The notes: generated by a model not told the origin, from the letters alone. A DNA stretch of 64,000 nt from Pseudomonas xantholysinigenes (GCF_014268885.2 NZ_CP077095.1:5222001-5286000); one strand, 5' to 3'; numbered from the stretch's first letter, positions 19,197 through 28,759 are shown. Translations and numbers: made by a program.

Positions 19197-21416
19197 GTGT
19201 CCGACGTCATCCTGCGCCTTGCCCTGCCCTCGCCCCTGCGTCGCCTGTTCGACTACCGGGCCACCGCAAGCATGGCGCGCCAGGCGCTGATGCCCGGCAT
19301 GCGCATCCGCGTGCCGTTCGGTCGCCGTGAAATGATCGGCGTGCTGGTGGAGGTCGCCGAGCACAGCGAAGTCCCGGCCGACAAGCTCAAGCCCGCCAGC
19401 GCCCTGCTCGACCCCGTCTCCCCCGTACCGCCGGCACTGTTCAAGCTGTGCCTGTGGACAGCCCAGTATTACCAACACAGCCTGGGCGACACCTTGAGCT
19501 GGGCCCTGCCAACGCTGCTGCGCCAGGGTGAACCGGCCGAGGCGCGCCAGGAACGCTTTTGGCACGTCGCCCCCGGAGCGCGCCTGGAAGACCCGCGCAT
19601 CGCCCGCGCGCCACGCCAGCGCGAGGCGCTCAAGACCTTGTCGCAACATCCCCACGGCGTGGCCCACGCCCTGCTGGGCAAGCTGGGCCTGAACAAGGAC
19701 AGCCTCGACCTGCTGCTGGCCAAGGAACTGGTGCAGGTCGAAGTGCGCCGGCACCTGCCTGCGGCGCGACACGAACACTGGCTGGCACAGCCTGAACTGC
19801 CGCTCAACGAGGAACAGCGCGCCGCCTTCGAGGCCGTGCGCTCGGGTTTTGGCGCCTTCCATGCCTACCTGCTGGCCGGGGTCACCGGCAGCGGCAAGAC
19901 CGAGGTCTACCTGCACCTGATCCGCGAGACCCTGGAGGCGGGCAAGCAGGCGCTGATCCTGATTCCCGAGATCAACCTTGGCCCGCAGACCCTGCAACGC
20001 TTCGAGCAGCGCTTCAACGCCCGAATCGCCCTGCTGCACTCGGCGGTGAACGACCGCGAGCGCCTGGACGCCTGGCTGGCAGCCCGCGACGGCGAAGCCG
20101 ACATCATCATCGGCACCCGCTCGGCGCTGTTCACGCCGATGAAAAACCCCGGGCTGATCATCATCGACGAGGAGCACGACGGCTCTTATAAACAGCAGGA
20201 AGGCCTGCGCTACCACGCCCGCGACCTGGCAGTGGTCCGCGCGCATCAGGAGAACATCCCGATCCTGCTGGGCTCGGCCACGCCGTCGCTGGAAAGCCTG
20301 CACAACGCCCACAGCGGCCGCTACGGCCTGCTGCGCATGAACCAACGCGCCGGCGGCGCCAAGCCGCCACGTTTCCTGCGCCTGGATGTGCGCAGCCTGC
20401 CGCTGGACAGCGGCATCAGTGGCCCGCTGCAACAGGCCATTCGCCAGACCCTGGAGGCCGGCCAGCAGGTGCTGGTGTTCCTCAACCGCCGTGGCTTCGC
20501 GCCGACCCTGCTGTGCCACGACTGCGGCTGGCTGTCGGAATGCCCGCGTTGCGACGCGCGCATGACCGTGCACCAGCGTTCGGGCGTGCTGCGCTGCCAC
20601 CATTGCGGCTACGACGAGCGCCTGCCGCTGCAGTGCCCGCAGTGCGCCCATGTCGACCTGCGCCCGGTGGGCGCCGGCACCGAGCGCGCCGAAGAGCGCC
20701 TGAAAGTGCTGTTCCCCGAGTATCCGGTCCTGCGCGTCGACCGCGACAGCACCTCGCGCAAGGACGCCATGCAGCAACTGTTCAGTACCATCCAGCGCGG
20801 CCAGCCGAGCATTCTGGTCGGCACCCAGATGCTGGCCAAGGGTCACCACTTCCCCCGGGTGACCCTGGTGGCCATCCTCGATGCCGACGGCGGGCTGTTC
20901 TCCGGCGATTTCCGCGCCAGTGAACGCATGGCCCAGCTTATCGTCCAGGTAGCAGGTCGCGCCGGGCGCGCCGAAGAGCCGGGCAAGGTCATCGTGCAGA
21001 CCCACCTGGCCGACCATCCGTTGCTGGTGCAACTCACCGAGCAAGGCTACTTCGCCTTCGCCGAACAGGCCCTGAGCGAGCGCCGCGCCGCCGGCCTGCC
21101 GCCCTTCGCCCACCTGGCCCTGCTGCGGGCCGATGCGCACAAGCCGGGCCAGGCCGAGAGCTTCCTCGACGAAGCCTGCGCCGCCGCCGAGCGGCTGTTG
21201 CAGGAACAGGGCCTGCACGGCATCGAGCTATTGGGCCCGGTACCCGCGCCGATGGAGCGACGGGCGGGGCGCTTCCGTGCGCAACTGTTGCTCCAGGCCA
21301 ATGCCCGGGCGCACCTGCATCGACTGATCAGCGCCTGGTTGCTAGTGTTGGAGCAAATGCCGTCGGGGCGACAGGTGCGCTGGTCGCTGGATGTCGATCC
21401 GGTCGACCTTTATTGA
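19197..21416 (+). CDS. priA: Primosomal replication restart helicase PriA
   Basis: 739 residues; a 3'-5' superfamily 2 helicase that reloads the replisome at stalled forks. It has an N-terminal 3' DNA-binding domain, Walker A GVTGSGKTE (near 227), a DEEH box (IIDEEHD, near 320), and a zinc-binding insert with CHDCGW, CPRCD, CHHCGY and CPQC (about 436-483). Initiation is GTG at 19197, directly at VSDVILRLALP, which matches the family start; no closer ATG exists. It is divergent from rpmE. Confidence 0.95.
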   Translation: MSDVILRLALPSPLRRLFDYRATASMARQALMPGMRIRVPFGRREMIGVLVEVAEHSEVPADKLKPASALLDPVSPVPPALFKLCLWTAQYYQHSLGDTLSWALPTLLRQGEPAEARQERFWHVAPGARLEDPRIARAPRQREALKTLSQHPHGVAHALLGKLGLNKDSLDLLLAKELVQVEVRRHLPAARHEHWLAQPELPLNEEQRAAFEAVRSGFGAFHAYLLAGVTGSGKTEVYLHLIRETLEAGKQALILIPEINLGPQTLQRFEQRFNARIALLHSAVNDRERLDAWLAARDGEADIIIGTRSALFTPMKNPGLIIIDEEHDGSYKQQEGLRYHARDLAVVRAHQENIPILLGSATPSLESLHNAHSGRYGLLRMNQRAGGAKPPRFLRLDVRSLPLDSGISGPLQQAIRQTLEAGQQVLVFLNRRGFAPTLLCHDCGWLSECPRCDARMTVHQRSGVLRCHHCGYDERLPLQCPQCAHVDLRPVGAGTERAEERLKVLFPEYPVLRVDRDSTSRKDAMQQLFSTIQRGQPSILVGTQMLAKGHHFPRVTLVAILDADGGLFSGDFRASERMAQLIVQVAGRAGRAEEPGKVIVQTHLADHPLLVQLTEQGYFAFAEQALSERRAAGLPPFAHLALLRADAHKPGQAESFLDEACAAAERLLQEQGLHGIELLGPVPAPMERRAGRFRAQLLLQANARAHLHRLISAWLLVLEQMPSGRQVRWSLDVDPVDLY

Positions 21417-21419
21417 GCG

Positions 21420-21503
21420 ACAAGCTGCAAGCCTCAAGCTGCAAGAAACAGCTGCCTTGCGCCGGAGCCTCTACTTGCAGCTTACCGCTTGAAACTTGCA
21501 GCT
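21420..21503. repeat. AGCTGCAAG-type inverted repeat between priA and argS
   Basis: Left arm CAAGCTGCAAGCCTCAAGCT plus GCAAG, right arm CTTGCAGCTTACCGCTTGAA plus ACTTGCAGC. Second copy of the element at 1855-1960. It may form the 3' end of the priA transcript. Confidence 0.7.
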
Positions 21504-21607
21504 CGCCGCTGAAAGGTTGGCAACCCGCCCCCGGCAACGGATAATGCCCAGTTTTTCCACCTGCGCATCGAAGCGCTCACCGCGCTTGCGGTCGAAAAGA
21601 GAATCCC

Positions 21608-23344
21608 ATGAAAGACACCATTCGCCAGCTGATCCAGCAAGCCCTCACCCAACTCGTCACCGAAGGTGTGTTGCCTGAAGGGCTGACGCCGGCGATCCAG
21701 GTGGAAAACGCCCGTGACAAGACCCACGGCGACTTCGCCAGCAACATCGCCATGATGCTGGCCAAGCCGGCCGGCATGAAACCGCGCGACCTGGCCGAAA
21801 AGCTGATCGCCACCCTGCCCGCCAGCAGCGACATCAGCAAGGTCGAGATTGCCGGCCCCGGTTTCCTGAACTTCTTCCAGAACACCGATGCCCTGGCCCA
21901 GCGCCTGGACGCCGCCCTGGCCGATGAGCACCTGGGTGTGCGCAAGGCCGGCCCGGCAGAGAAGGTGGTGATCGACATGTCGGCGCCGAACCTGGCCAAG
22001 GAGATGCATGTCGGCCACCTGCGCTCGACCATCATCGGCGACAGCGTCGCCCGGGTGCTGGAGTTCCTCGGCGACGACGTCATTCGCCAGAACCACGTGG
22101 GCGACTGGGGCACCCAGTTCGGCATGCTACTGGCGTACCTGGAAGAAAACCCGATCACCAGCGACGAGCTGTCGGACCTGGAAAACTTCTACCGCGCGGC
22201 GAAGAAGCGCTTCGACGAGTCCGAGGACTTTGCCACCCGCGCCCGTGGCCTGGTGGTCAAGCTGCAAGCCGGCGACCCTGAATGCATGGCCCTGTGGACC
22301 CGCTTCAAGGACATCTCGCTGTCGCACTGCCAGAAGACCTACGAGCTGCTCAACGTCAAGCTGACCATGGCCGACGTGATGGGCGAGAGCGCCTACAACG
22401 CCGACCTGGCCAACGTGGTCGCCGACCTCAAGGCCAAGGGCCTGCTGGTCGAGGACCAGGGTGCCCAGTGCGTGTTCCTCGAAGAATTCAAGAACGCCGA
22501 GGGCGAGCCACTGCCGGTGATCGTGCAGAAGGCCGACGGCGGCTACCTGTACGCCACCACCGACCTGGCCGCCGTGCGCTACCGCAGCAACAAGCTGCAG
22601 GCCGACCGCGCCCTGTACTTCGTCGACCAGCGCCAGGCCCTGCACTTCAACCAGGTGTTCGAAGTCGCGCGCCGCGCCGGTTTCGTCGGCCATCCGATGA
22701 AGATGGAGCACATGGGCTTCGGCACCATGAACGGCGCCGACGGCCGCCCGTTCAAGACCCGCGATGGCGGTACCGTCAAGCTGATCGACCTGCTCACCGA
22801 GGCCAAGGAGCGTGCCTACGCTCTGGTCAAGGAGAAGAACCCGGCGCTGGCCGAGGACGAACTGCGTCACATCGGCGAGGTGGTCGGCATTGGCGCGGTC
22901 AAGTACGCCGACCTGTCCAAGCACCGCACCAGCGACTACAGCTTCAACTTCGAACTGATGCTCAACTTCGAAGGCAACACCGCACCATACTTGCTATACG
23001 CCTACACCCGCGTGTCCGGTGTGTTCCGCAAGCTCGGCAAGGGCTTCGACGAGGTCGACGGCAACATCGTGCTGCAGGCCGCCCATGAACAAGACCTGGC
23101 CGCGCGCCTGGCGCAGTTCGGCGAGATCCTCAACAACGTCGCTGAAAAAGGCACGCCGCACGTGCTGTGCAGCTACCTGTATGACCTCGCCGGCCTGTTC
23201 TCCAGCTTCTACGAGAACTGCCCGATCCTCTCCGCCGACAGCGCCGAACAGCAGCAGAGCCGTCTGCGCCTGGCCGCGCTGACCGGTCGCACCCTCAAGC
23301 AGGGCCTGGAGCTGCTCGGCCTGGAAACCCTGGAGCGCATGTAA
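21608..23344 (+). CDS. argS: Arginine--tRNA ligase
   Basis: 578 residues, class I synthetase. An N-terminal Add-1 tRNA-binding domain is followed by the HIGH-type motif HVGHLRST (near 137), with the [11 protein letters not shown] segment in place of a classical KMSKS, as in many ArgRS. A C-terminal DALR anticodon-binding domain follows. It needs tRNA-Arg for adenylation. Only 1 bp separates it from the SPOR gene, so both are expressed together. Confidence 0.97.
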   Translation: MKDTIRQLIQQALTQLVTEGVLPEGLTPAIQVENARDKTHGDFASNIAMMLAKPAGMKPRDLAEKLIATLPASSDISKVEIAGPGFLNFFQNTDALAQRLDAALADEHLGVRKAGPAEKVVIDMSAPNLAKEMHVGHLRSTIIGDSVARVLEFLGDDVIRQNHVGDWGTQFGMLLAYLEENPITSDELSDLENFYRAAKKRFDESEDFATRARGLVVKLQAGDPECMALWTRFKDISLSHCQKTYELLNVKLTMADVMGESAYNADLANVVADLKAKGLLVEDQGAQCVFLEEFKNAEGEPLPVIVQKADGGYLYATTDLAAVRYRSNKLQADRALYFVDQRQALHFNQVFEVARRAGFVGHPMKMEHMGFGTMNGADGRPFKTRDGGTVKLIDLLTEAKERAYALVKEKNPALAEDELRHIGEVVGIGAVKYADLSKHRTSDYSFNFELMLNFEGNTAPYLLYAYTRVSGVFRKLGKGFDEVDGNIVLQAAHEQDLAARLAQFGEILNNVAEKGTPHVLCSYLYDLAGLFSSFYENCPILSADSAEQQQSRLRLAALTGRTLKQGLELLGLETLERM

Positions 23345-23345
23345 G

Positions 23346-24047
23346 GTGGCTGCAAAGAAAAAGCCCGCACCCAAGCGCGGCGCCAGCCGCCACCAGCCAC
23401 CCGCCAAGCAGCCGATCCCCGGCTGGGTATGGCTGGCGGTCGGCCTGACCGTTGGCGCCTTCATCGTCTTCCTGATGAAGCTCGAGCCCGGTGGTGGCGA
23501 TATCAAGCGCGCCAAGCCCGAGCAGCAAAAGCCGGAGAAGGTGATCGAGACCAGCAAGACCACCGCGCCGACACCCCAGCAGCCGGTAAAGCCGAAGTAC
23601 GACTTCTATACCCTGCTGCCGGAGTCGGAGGTGATCGTGCCGCCAGAGGCCGTGCCGGAGAAGACTCCGCCGGTACCGGCGCAACCGCCCGTGCCGAGCA
23701 CGCCAGTTACTCCGGCGGAAGCGGCGAAGATCGACACCGCCCGCGCCCAGGCGGCGTTGCTGGGGCAGACACCTCCACCGGCGCCACCAGTGATCAAACC
23801 GGCGGCCACCACCCAGTTCTTCCTGCAGGCCGGCTCGTTCCGCAAGCAGGCGGACGCCGACAAGGTCCGCGCGCAGATCATCCTGCTCGGCCAGGCGGTC
23901 AAGGTGGAGTCGGGGACGGTCAAGGAAGAGACCTGGTATCGCGTGATGGTCGGGCCGTTCAGTAACCGCGAACAGCTGACCGTGGCGCAGAAGCAACTGG
24001 CCGGGGCCGGCTTCAGCAACCTGCTGTTGCAACAGCGCCGCCAGTAA
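23346..24047 (+). CDS. SPOR-domain membrane protein (FtsN-like)
   Basis: 233 residues: a very basic cytoplasmic tail (KKKPAPKRG), one membrane helix (about 27-44), a Pro-rich linker, and a C-terminal SPOR domain (about 155-230, FFLQAGSFRKQADADKVRAQ and YRVMVGPF). SPOR domains bind denuded glycan at the septum. The topology matches FtsN, and in P. aeruginosa the gene next to argS has the same architecture. It starts with GTG, 1 bp past the argS stop. Whether it is the essential division activator is inferred, since the short FtsN E-domain cannot be recognised with confidence. Confidence 0.85.
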   Translation: MAAKKKPAPKRGASRHQPPAKQPIPGWVWLAVGLTVGAFIVFLMKLEPGGGDIKRAKPEQQKPEKVIETSKTTAPTPQQPVKPKYDFYTLLPESEVIVPPEAVPEKTPPVPAQPPVPSTPVTPAEAAKIDTARAQAALLGQTPPPAPPVIKPAATTQFFLQAGSFRKQADADKVRAQIILLGQAVKVESGTVKEETWYRVMVGPFSNREQLTVAQKQLAGAGFSNLLLQQRRQ

Positions 24048-24050
24048 GCG

Positions 24051-24129
24051 CCAAGCTACGAGCCTCAAGCGTCAAGAAAAAGCAGGATCGACCTGCCCCC
24101 TTCTTGCAGCTTGTGGCTCGCAGCTTGCC
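24051..24129. repeat. AGCTGCAAG-type inverted repeat, third copy
   Basis: CAAGCTACGAGCCTCAAGCG and its partner CTTGCAGCTTGTGGCTCGCA with an inner GCAGG/CCTGC hairpin, between the convergent SPOR and TM2 genes. It may end both transcripts. Confidence 0.65.
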
Positions 24130-24133
24130 GCCA

Positions 24134-24559
24134 TCAAACCCGGCGCCGCTCAGCGTTGACCTGAGAAATTTGGCTGTTGAGTGTCCAGAAGTCATACAGC
24201 ACGCCGAGCAGGAACAAACCGCCGGTGAACAGGTAGATCAACGCACTGATCCACTTGCCCTGATACAGCCGGTGCACGCCGAAAATACCCAGGAAGGTCA
24301 GCAGGATCCACGCCAGGTTGTAATCCACGCCGCCCGATTCGAAGCGCGTGTCCGCCTCACGATCCATCGATGGGATCAGGAACAGGTCGATCAACCAGCC
24401 GATACCCAGCAATCCGAGAGTGAAGAACCAGATAGTCCCGGTGATCGGCTTGCCGTAGTAGAACCGGTGCGAACCGGTGAAACCGAAGATCCACAGCAGG
24501 TAGCCGAGGACCTTGCTGTGGGTGTCATGCGAAGGGGCACCCTGTTGATAACCATTCAT
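24134..24559 (-). CDS. TM2-domain membrane protein with two TM2 modules
   Basis: 141 residues with four hydrophobic helices arranged as two tandem TM2 units. The first carries GSHRFYYGK and a polar turn after GIGWLIDLF; the second carries GVHRLYQGK and LGVLYDFW. Each is a helix pair around a conserved His-Arg/Gly turn. TM2 proteins have no fixed biochemical role in bacteria. It is a single gene, divergent from the NlpC/P60 gene and convergent with the SPOR gene. Confidence 0.85.
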   Translation of the reverse strand: MNGYQQGAPSHDTHSKVLGYLLWIFGFTGSHRFYYGKPITGTIWFFTLGLLGIGWLIDLFLIPSMDREADTRFESGGVDYNLAWILLTFLGIFGVHRLYQGKWISALIYLFTGGLFLLGVLYDFWTLNSQISQVNAERRRV

Positions 24560-24653
24560 TCGAAGCCCTCATGGGTTAGCCGAAAATTTTCTAACGAAAA
24601 ATGTGACTTTTTCGTTTTGACCCGACATATGGTACGTGCCTGAGCGACCAACG

Positions 24654-24684
24654 GATCAGAATCTGATCAAAAAGCTGTTATAAA
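24654..24684 (+). promoter_or_regulatory. Promoter and palindrome upstream of the NlpC/P60 gene
   Basis: GATCAG-AAT-CTGATC (24654-24668), a perfect inverted repeat, sits where the -35 should be relative to TATAAA (24679-24684). This placement suggests an operator that overlaps the promoter. The protein that binds it is unknown. Confidence 0.4.
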
Positions 24685-24716
24685 GTTGCGCGCCAACACT
24701 TATAAGAGCTTCATCT

Positions 24717-25367
24717 ATGCCACCTTTCTTCAAGACATGGCTGACCCTCTGCCTTTTGTTACCCCTGGCCGCCCACGCCACCAACCGTGAGCAACGACTT
24801 CCCAGCGGCTTCACCGGCTACACGGCCAACGCCGACGCCACGGTGAAACGCGCCCCGGTTCAATACCGCAGCACCACGACCACGCTGCGCACCCGCCCCG
24901 GCAACGCCGCCAAGCAACATGCCGTGGGCATGCAAGCCGTCGCGATGTCGCCAAAGCAGAGCAGCGAAGTGCTCAGCCGCGCGGTGAATGTGCTCGGCAC
25001 GCCCTATCGCTGGGGCGGCAGCAGCCCGAAAAAAGGCTTCGACTGCAGCGGCCTGGTCAAGTACGCCTTCAATGACGTGGCCGATGTCGACCTGCCGCGC
25101 ACCTCCAATGCCATGGCCCAGGGCCAAGGCGTGAAGGTGGCCAAGGGCGACCTCAAGCCAGGCGACCTGATCTTCTTCAACATCAAGAGCCGGCGGGTCA
25201 ACCATGTTGCCATCTACCTGGGCAACGACCGCTTCATCCACGCGCCGCGCACCGGCAAGCGGGTAAGCATCGACAGCCTGGAAAAGCCTTACTGGCAGAA
25301 GCACTACGTGGTGGCCAAGCGCGTGCTGCCGAAAGATCAACAGGCACTGCGCCTGGCCAAACGCTGA
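24717..25367 (+). CDS. NlpC/P60 family peptidoglycan endopeptidase
   Basis: 216 residues: signal peptide (1 to about 21, LCLLLPLAAHA), an unstructured Thr-rich linker, then the NlpC/P60 domain with nucleophile C110 (KGFDCSGL), His163 (VNHVAIYLG) and a third polar residue at His175 (FIHAP). Such enzymes cut D-Glu to meso-DAP bonds in cell-wall peptides in the periplasm. The gene is single, with its own promoter, followed by a REP pair. Confidence 0.9.
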   Translation: MPPFFKTWLTLCLLLPLAAHATNREQRLPSGFTGYTANADATVKRAPVQYRSTTTTLRTRPGNAAKQHAVGMQAVAMSPKQSSEVLSRAVNVLGTPYRWGGSSPKKGFDCSGLVKYAFNDVADVDLPRTSNAMAQGQGVKVAKGDLKPGDLIFFNIKSRRVNHVAIYLGNDRFIHAPRTGKRVSIDSLEKPYWQKHYVVAKRVLPKDQQALRLAKR

Positions 25368-25385
25368 AACGCGGCCAACGCGTAT

Positions 25386-25519
25386 CCTGTGGGAGCGGCT
25401 TTAGCCGCGAAGCAAGCGACACGGTGGATGGCACCGGCTTTGCCGGTGTTCGCGGCTAAAGCCGCTCCCACAGCGACCGCGCTAGCTTTAGCAGTTGAGC
25501 AAGACAGTTGCTCCCACAG
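25386..25519. repeat. REP pair plus 56-bp unit shared with 60735-60790
   Basis: Two facing REP units (CCTGTGGGAGCGGCTTTAGC ... GCTAAAGCCGCTCCCACAG) with a GGCACCGGC/GCCGGTG loop, followed by a tail. Positions 25462-25517 are identical to 60735-60790. Confidence 0.8.
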
Positions 25520-25542
25520 TGACTGAGGTGTACTTCCAGTCT

Positions 25543-26538
25543 CTAGCCCACTATCAAGCCCCGCGCCGCCAGCGCCTGCATCGCCCCCTCCATCGTGCGC
25601 ATTCCCACCCCCGCGCCGGTCTGCATCAACGAATAGATCTGCGTCATCCGTCCTTCGCGGATCAAGTTGCGCACCGCAGGCGTCGCCACCAGCACCTCAC
25701 GCGCCGCCACACGCCCGCCATCCCGGCGCTGGACCAGCACCTGCGCGACCACCAGCCGCAGCGACTCGGCAAGCATCGTACGCACCAACGGCTTTTCCTC
25801 CGGCGCGAACACCTCCACCAACCGGTCGATGCTGTTCAGCGCCGAGCGCGTATGCACGGTAGCCAGCACCAGGTGCCCGGTTTCCGCCGCCCGCAGCGCC
25901 AGGCGGATGCTCTCCAGGTCACGTAGCTCACCGACCACGATCACATCCGGGTCCTGACGCAGGGCACTGCACAAGCCCTGGACAAAGTCACGGCTGTGGC
26001 TGCCCATTTCACGTTGATTGACCAGGCTGCGTTGACCGCTGTGGATAACTTCGATCGGGTCTTCGAGGGTGACGATGTGCAACGCATAGTCGCGGTTCAG
26101 CCGATCGACCAGTGCGGCCAGGGTGCTGGACTTGCCGCTGCCGGTCGGGCCACCCACCAGCACCAGGCCATCCCGGCAGCGGCCAATGTGCTCAAACACC
26201 TCCACCAAATCAAGCGCCTCGATATTCGGCACCTGCGCCGGGATCAAGCGCACGCTGGCGCCCAGCCCAGCGCGCTGGCGGAACAGGTTCAAGCGAAAAC
26301 GCCCCAAATCCGGCAGGCTCAACGCCAGGTCCAGTTCATCCGCGGCCAGCCACTGCTGACGCTGCCCGCCATTGAGCAATGCAGTCATCCCGCGCTCCAG
26401 TGCCACCGCCGTCACCACCGGAAAGTCCAGGCGCTGCAACACACCATCGACACGCAGCAGCGGCCGCTCGCCCACGGCCAGATGCAGGTCGCTGGCCCCT
26501 GCGGCCAATGCCCGCTCCAACAGCTCAGTCACATCCAT
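25543..26538 (-). CDS. pilT: Type IV pilus retraction ATPase PilT
   Basis: 331 residues; a hexameric secretion-superfamily ATPase that disassembles pili. Walker A GGPTGSGKSST is near 127-137, the Asp box IVTLEDPIE near 157, Walker B-like DPDVIVVGELRD near 200, and the His box GHLVLATVHT near 228. The PilT-specific AIRNLIRE-like motif appears as AVRNLIREGR near 288. The His box and Walker B differ slightly from the P. aeruginosa pattern (GELRD, ATVHTRSA). It is divergent from yggS; PilU is not next to it. Confidence 0.93.
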   Translation of the reverse strand: MDVTELLERALAAGASDLHLAVGERPLLRVDGVLQRLDFPVVTAVALERGMTALLNGGQRQQWLAADELDLALSLPDLGRFRLNLFRQRAGLGASVRLIPAQVPNIEALDLVEVFEHIGRCRDGLVLVGGPTGSGKSSTLAALVDRLNRDYALHIVTLEDPIEVIHSGQRSLVNQREMGSHSRDFVQGLCSALRQDPDVIVVGELRDLESIRLALRAAETGHLVLATVHTRSALNSIDRLVEVFAPEEKPLVRTMLAESLRLVVAQVLVQRRDGGRVAAREVLVATPAVRNLIREGRMTQIYSLMQTGAGVGMRTMEGAMQALAARGLIVG

Positions 26539-26602
26539 GAGACTCCCCAACGACGATCAAGCAGGTAGAATGCCGCAGACCCCAAACCGCCGGCGACGAA
26601 CC

Positions 26603-27289
26603 ATGTCCACCCTAGCAGACAACATTTCCGTCATTGCCCGCCGTATCGACAGCGCGGCCAGGGCCGCCGGACGCGATCCGGCCAGCGTCCAGCTGCTGGC
26701 GGTGAGCAAGACCAAGCCCGCCAGCGCCATCCGCGAGGCCTACACCGCCGGCCTGCGCGATGTGGGTGAGAATTACCTTCAGGAAGCCCTGACCAAACAA
26801 CAGGCACTTTCCGACCTGCCCTTGATCTGGCACTTCATCGGCCCCATTCAGTCGAACAAGACCAAGTCCATCGCCGAGCACTTCGACTGGGTACATTCCG
26901 TGGATCGCCTGAAGATCGCCCAACGCCTCTCCGAGCAGCGCCCCGCCGGCCTGGCGCCGCTGAACATCTGCCTGCAGGTGAATGTCAGTGGCGAGGACAG
27001 CAAGTCCGGTTGCGCGCCCACCGAGCTACCAGCCCTGGCCCAGGCGGTGAACGCCCTGCCCGGCCTGCGCCTGCGCGGGCTGATGGCGATTCCGGAGCCG
27101 ACCGAGGACCGCGCCGAGCAAGAGGCCGCCTTCGCCACCCTGCGCCAGCTCCAGGCGCAGCTGGACCTTGGCCTGGATACCCTGTCGATGGGCATGAGCC
27201 ACGACCTGGAAGCCGCCATCGCCCAAGGCGCAACCTGGGTCCGCATCGGCACCGCCCTGTTCGGTGCCCGCGACTACGGCCAGCCCTGA
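26603..27289 (+). CDS. yggS: YggS/PROSC family PLP-binding protein
   Basis: 228 residues with an alanine-racemase-like TIM barrel, pyridoxal phosphate on Lys36 (LLAVSKTKPA), and the C-terminal signature LSMGMSHDLEAAI and VRIGTALFG. The family controls PLP homeostasis and amino-acid balance and has no known catalytic turnover. It heads a run of closely spaced genes (yggS-proC-yggT), a widely conserved cluster. The frame is open further upstream, but the ATG at 26603 matches the family. Confidence 0.94.
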   Translation: MSTLADNISVIARRIDSAARAAGRDPASVQLLAVSKTKPASAIREAYTAGLRDVGENYLQEALTKQQALSDLPLIWHFIGPIQSNKTKSIAEHFDWVHSVDRLKIAQRLSEQRPAGLAPLNICLQVNVSGEDSKSGCAPTELPALAQAVNALPGLRLRGLMAIPEPTEDRAEQEAAFATLRQLQAQLDLGLDTLSMGMSHDLEAAIAQGATWVRIGTALFGARDYGQP

Positions 27290-27327
27290 TTCCATGCTTA
27301 ACTCACTCTTTCCCTCAAGGACCTGAC

Positions 27328-28146
27328 ATGAGCAAGACTCGTATTGCCTTTATCGGCGCCGGCAACATGGCCGCCAGCCTGATCGGCGGCCTGCGCGCCC
27401 AGGGCCTGGACGCCGCGCAGATCCGCGCCAGCGACCCGGGTGCCGAAACCCGCGCACGGATCCAGGCCGAGCACGGCATCGAAACCTTCGAAAACAATGC
27501 CCAGGCCATCGATGGCGTGGACGTGATCGTGCTGGCGGTCAAGCCGCAGGTCATGAAGGCAGTCTGCGAGACGCTGAAGCCGAACCTGAAACCCGGCCAG
27601 CTGGTGGTCTCCATCGCTGCCGGCATCACCTGCGCCAGCCTGCAGGCCTGGCTGGGCGCCATCCCGGTGGTGCGCTGCATGCCCAACACCCCGGCGCTGC
27701 TGCGCCAAGGTGTCAGCGGCCTGTACGCCACCCAGCAGGTCTCTGCCGAGCAACGCCAACAGGCCGAACAACTGCTGTCGGCCGTCGGCACTGCCCTGTG
27801 GCTGGCCGAAGAACAGCAACTGGATGCCGTCACCGCCGTTTCCGGCAGCGGCCCGGCGTACTTCTTCCTGCTGATCGAGGCCATGACCGCCGCCGGCGAA
27901 AAACTCGGCCTGCCGCGTGAAACCGCCTCGCAACTCACCCTGCAGACCGCCCTGGGCGCCGCGCGCATGGCGGTTGCCAGCGATGTCGACGCCGCTGAGC
28001 TGCGCCGTCGCGTCACGTCGCCGGCCGGCACCACGGAAGCGGCGATCAAATCGTTCCAGGCCAACGCTTTCGAGGCGATCGTCGAGCAGGCACTGCAAGC
28101 CGCGGCGACCCGCTCCGCCGAACTGGCCGAACAACTGGGCAAATAA
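27328..28146 (+). CDS. proC: Pyrroline-5-carboxylate reductase
   Basis: 272 residues; the last step of proline synthesis, using NAD(P)H. It has an N-terminal Rossmann motif FIGAGNMAASLIGGL, the AVKPQV strand, and a C-terminal dimerisation domain with the signature SGSGPAYFF and RRRVTSPAGTTEAAI. Upstream AAGGACCTGAC supplies a ribosome site. It lies 38 bp after yggS and 10 bp before yggT. Confidence 0.97.
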   Translation: MSKTRIAFIGAGNMAASLIGGLRAQGLDAAQIRASDPGAETRARIQAEHGIETFENNAQAIDGVDVIVLAVKPQVMKAVCETLKPNLKPGQLVVSIAAGITCASLQAWLGAIPVVRCMPNTPALLRQGVSGLYATQQVSAEQRQQAEQLLSAVGTALWLAEEQQLDAVTAVSGSGPAYFFLLIEAMTAAGEKLGLPRETASQLTLQTALGAARMAVASDVDAAELRRRVTSPAGTTEAAIKSFQANAFEAIVEQALQAAATRSAELAEQLGK

Positions 28147-28156
28147 GGAGCCTTTG

Positions 28157-28747
28157 ATGAATGCACTGTCCGGCGCCGCGATCTTCGTGGTGCAAACCCT
28201 GGTCAGCCTGTACCTGGTGATCGTCCTGCTGCGCTTCGTTCTGCAGCTGGTCAAGGCCGACTTCTACAACCCGCTCAGCCAGTTTGCCGTGCGGGCCACC
28301 CAGCCACTGCTCAAGCCCCTGCGCCGGGTGATCCCCAGCATCGCCGGCCTGGACACTTCGTCGCTGCTGCTGTCGATCATCATCCAGGCGCTGCTGATGG
28401 CCTTCGTGCTGATGGTCACCTACGGCACCTTCGGTGACATCCTGCACCTGCTGATGTGGGCGATCCTGGGCATCACCTCGCTGTTCCTGAAGATCTTCTG
28501 GGTAGCGATGATCGTCATGGTCATCGTTTCGTGGGTCGCGCCGAACAGCCACAACCCGGCCGCCGAACTGGCCTACCAGATCAGCGAGCCAGTGCTGGCG
28601 CCGTTCCGCCGCCTGGTGCCGAACCTCGGTGGCATGGACATCTCGCCGATCTTCGCCTTCATCGCCATCCAGGTGATCCAGTCGTTCCTGATGCCCCAGC
28701 TGGCGGCCTACGCCGGCATGCCGCAAGAGCTGTGGCGGATGATCTGA
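28157..28747 (+). CDS. yggT: YggT family integral membrane protein
   Basis: 196 residues with four to five hydrophobic helices in two repeated YGGT units. Each unit contains a NPLSQFAVRATQPLL- or YQISEPVLAPFRRL-type motif followed by a P-x-(I/L)-xG-(L/M)-D segment. The role is unclear; related proteins are linked to osmotic shock and cell division. The start has an AAGGAG site 7 bp upstream. It is the last gene of this cluster before a hairpin. Confidence 0.9.
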   Translation: MNALSGAAIFVVQTLVSLYLVIVLLRFVLQLVKADFYNPLSQFAVRATQPLLKPLRRVIPSIAGLDTSSLLLSIIIQALLMAFVLMVTYGTFGDILHLLMWAILGITSLFLKIFWVAMIVMVIVSWVAPNSHNPAAELAYQISEPVLAPFRRLVPNLGGMDISPIFAFIAIQVIQSFLMPQLAAYAGMPQELWRMI

Positions 28748-28759
28748 CCCCGTGCGCGT

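Noticed and set aside
19065..21218. A 717-codon frame opposite priA and other long antisense frames (542-1900, 15067-16143, 23295-24068, 58795-60390)
   Set aside because: They follow from third-position GC in the real genes and show no recognisable motif or ribosome site.
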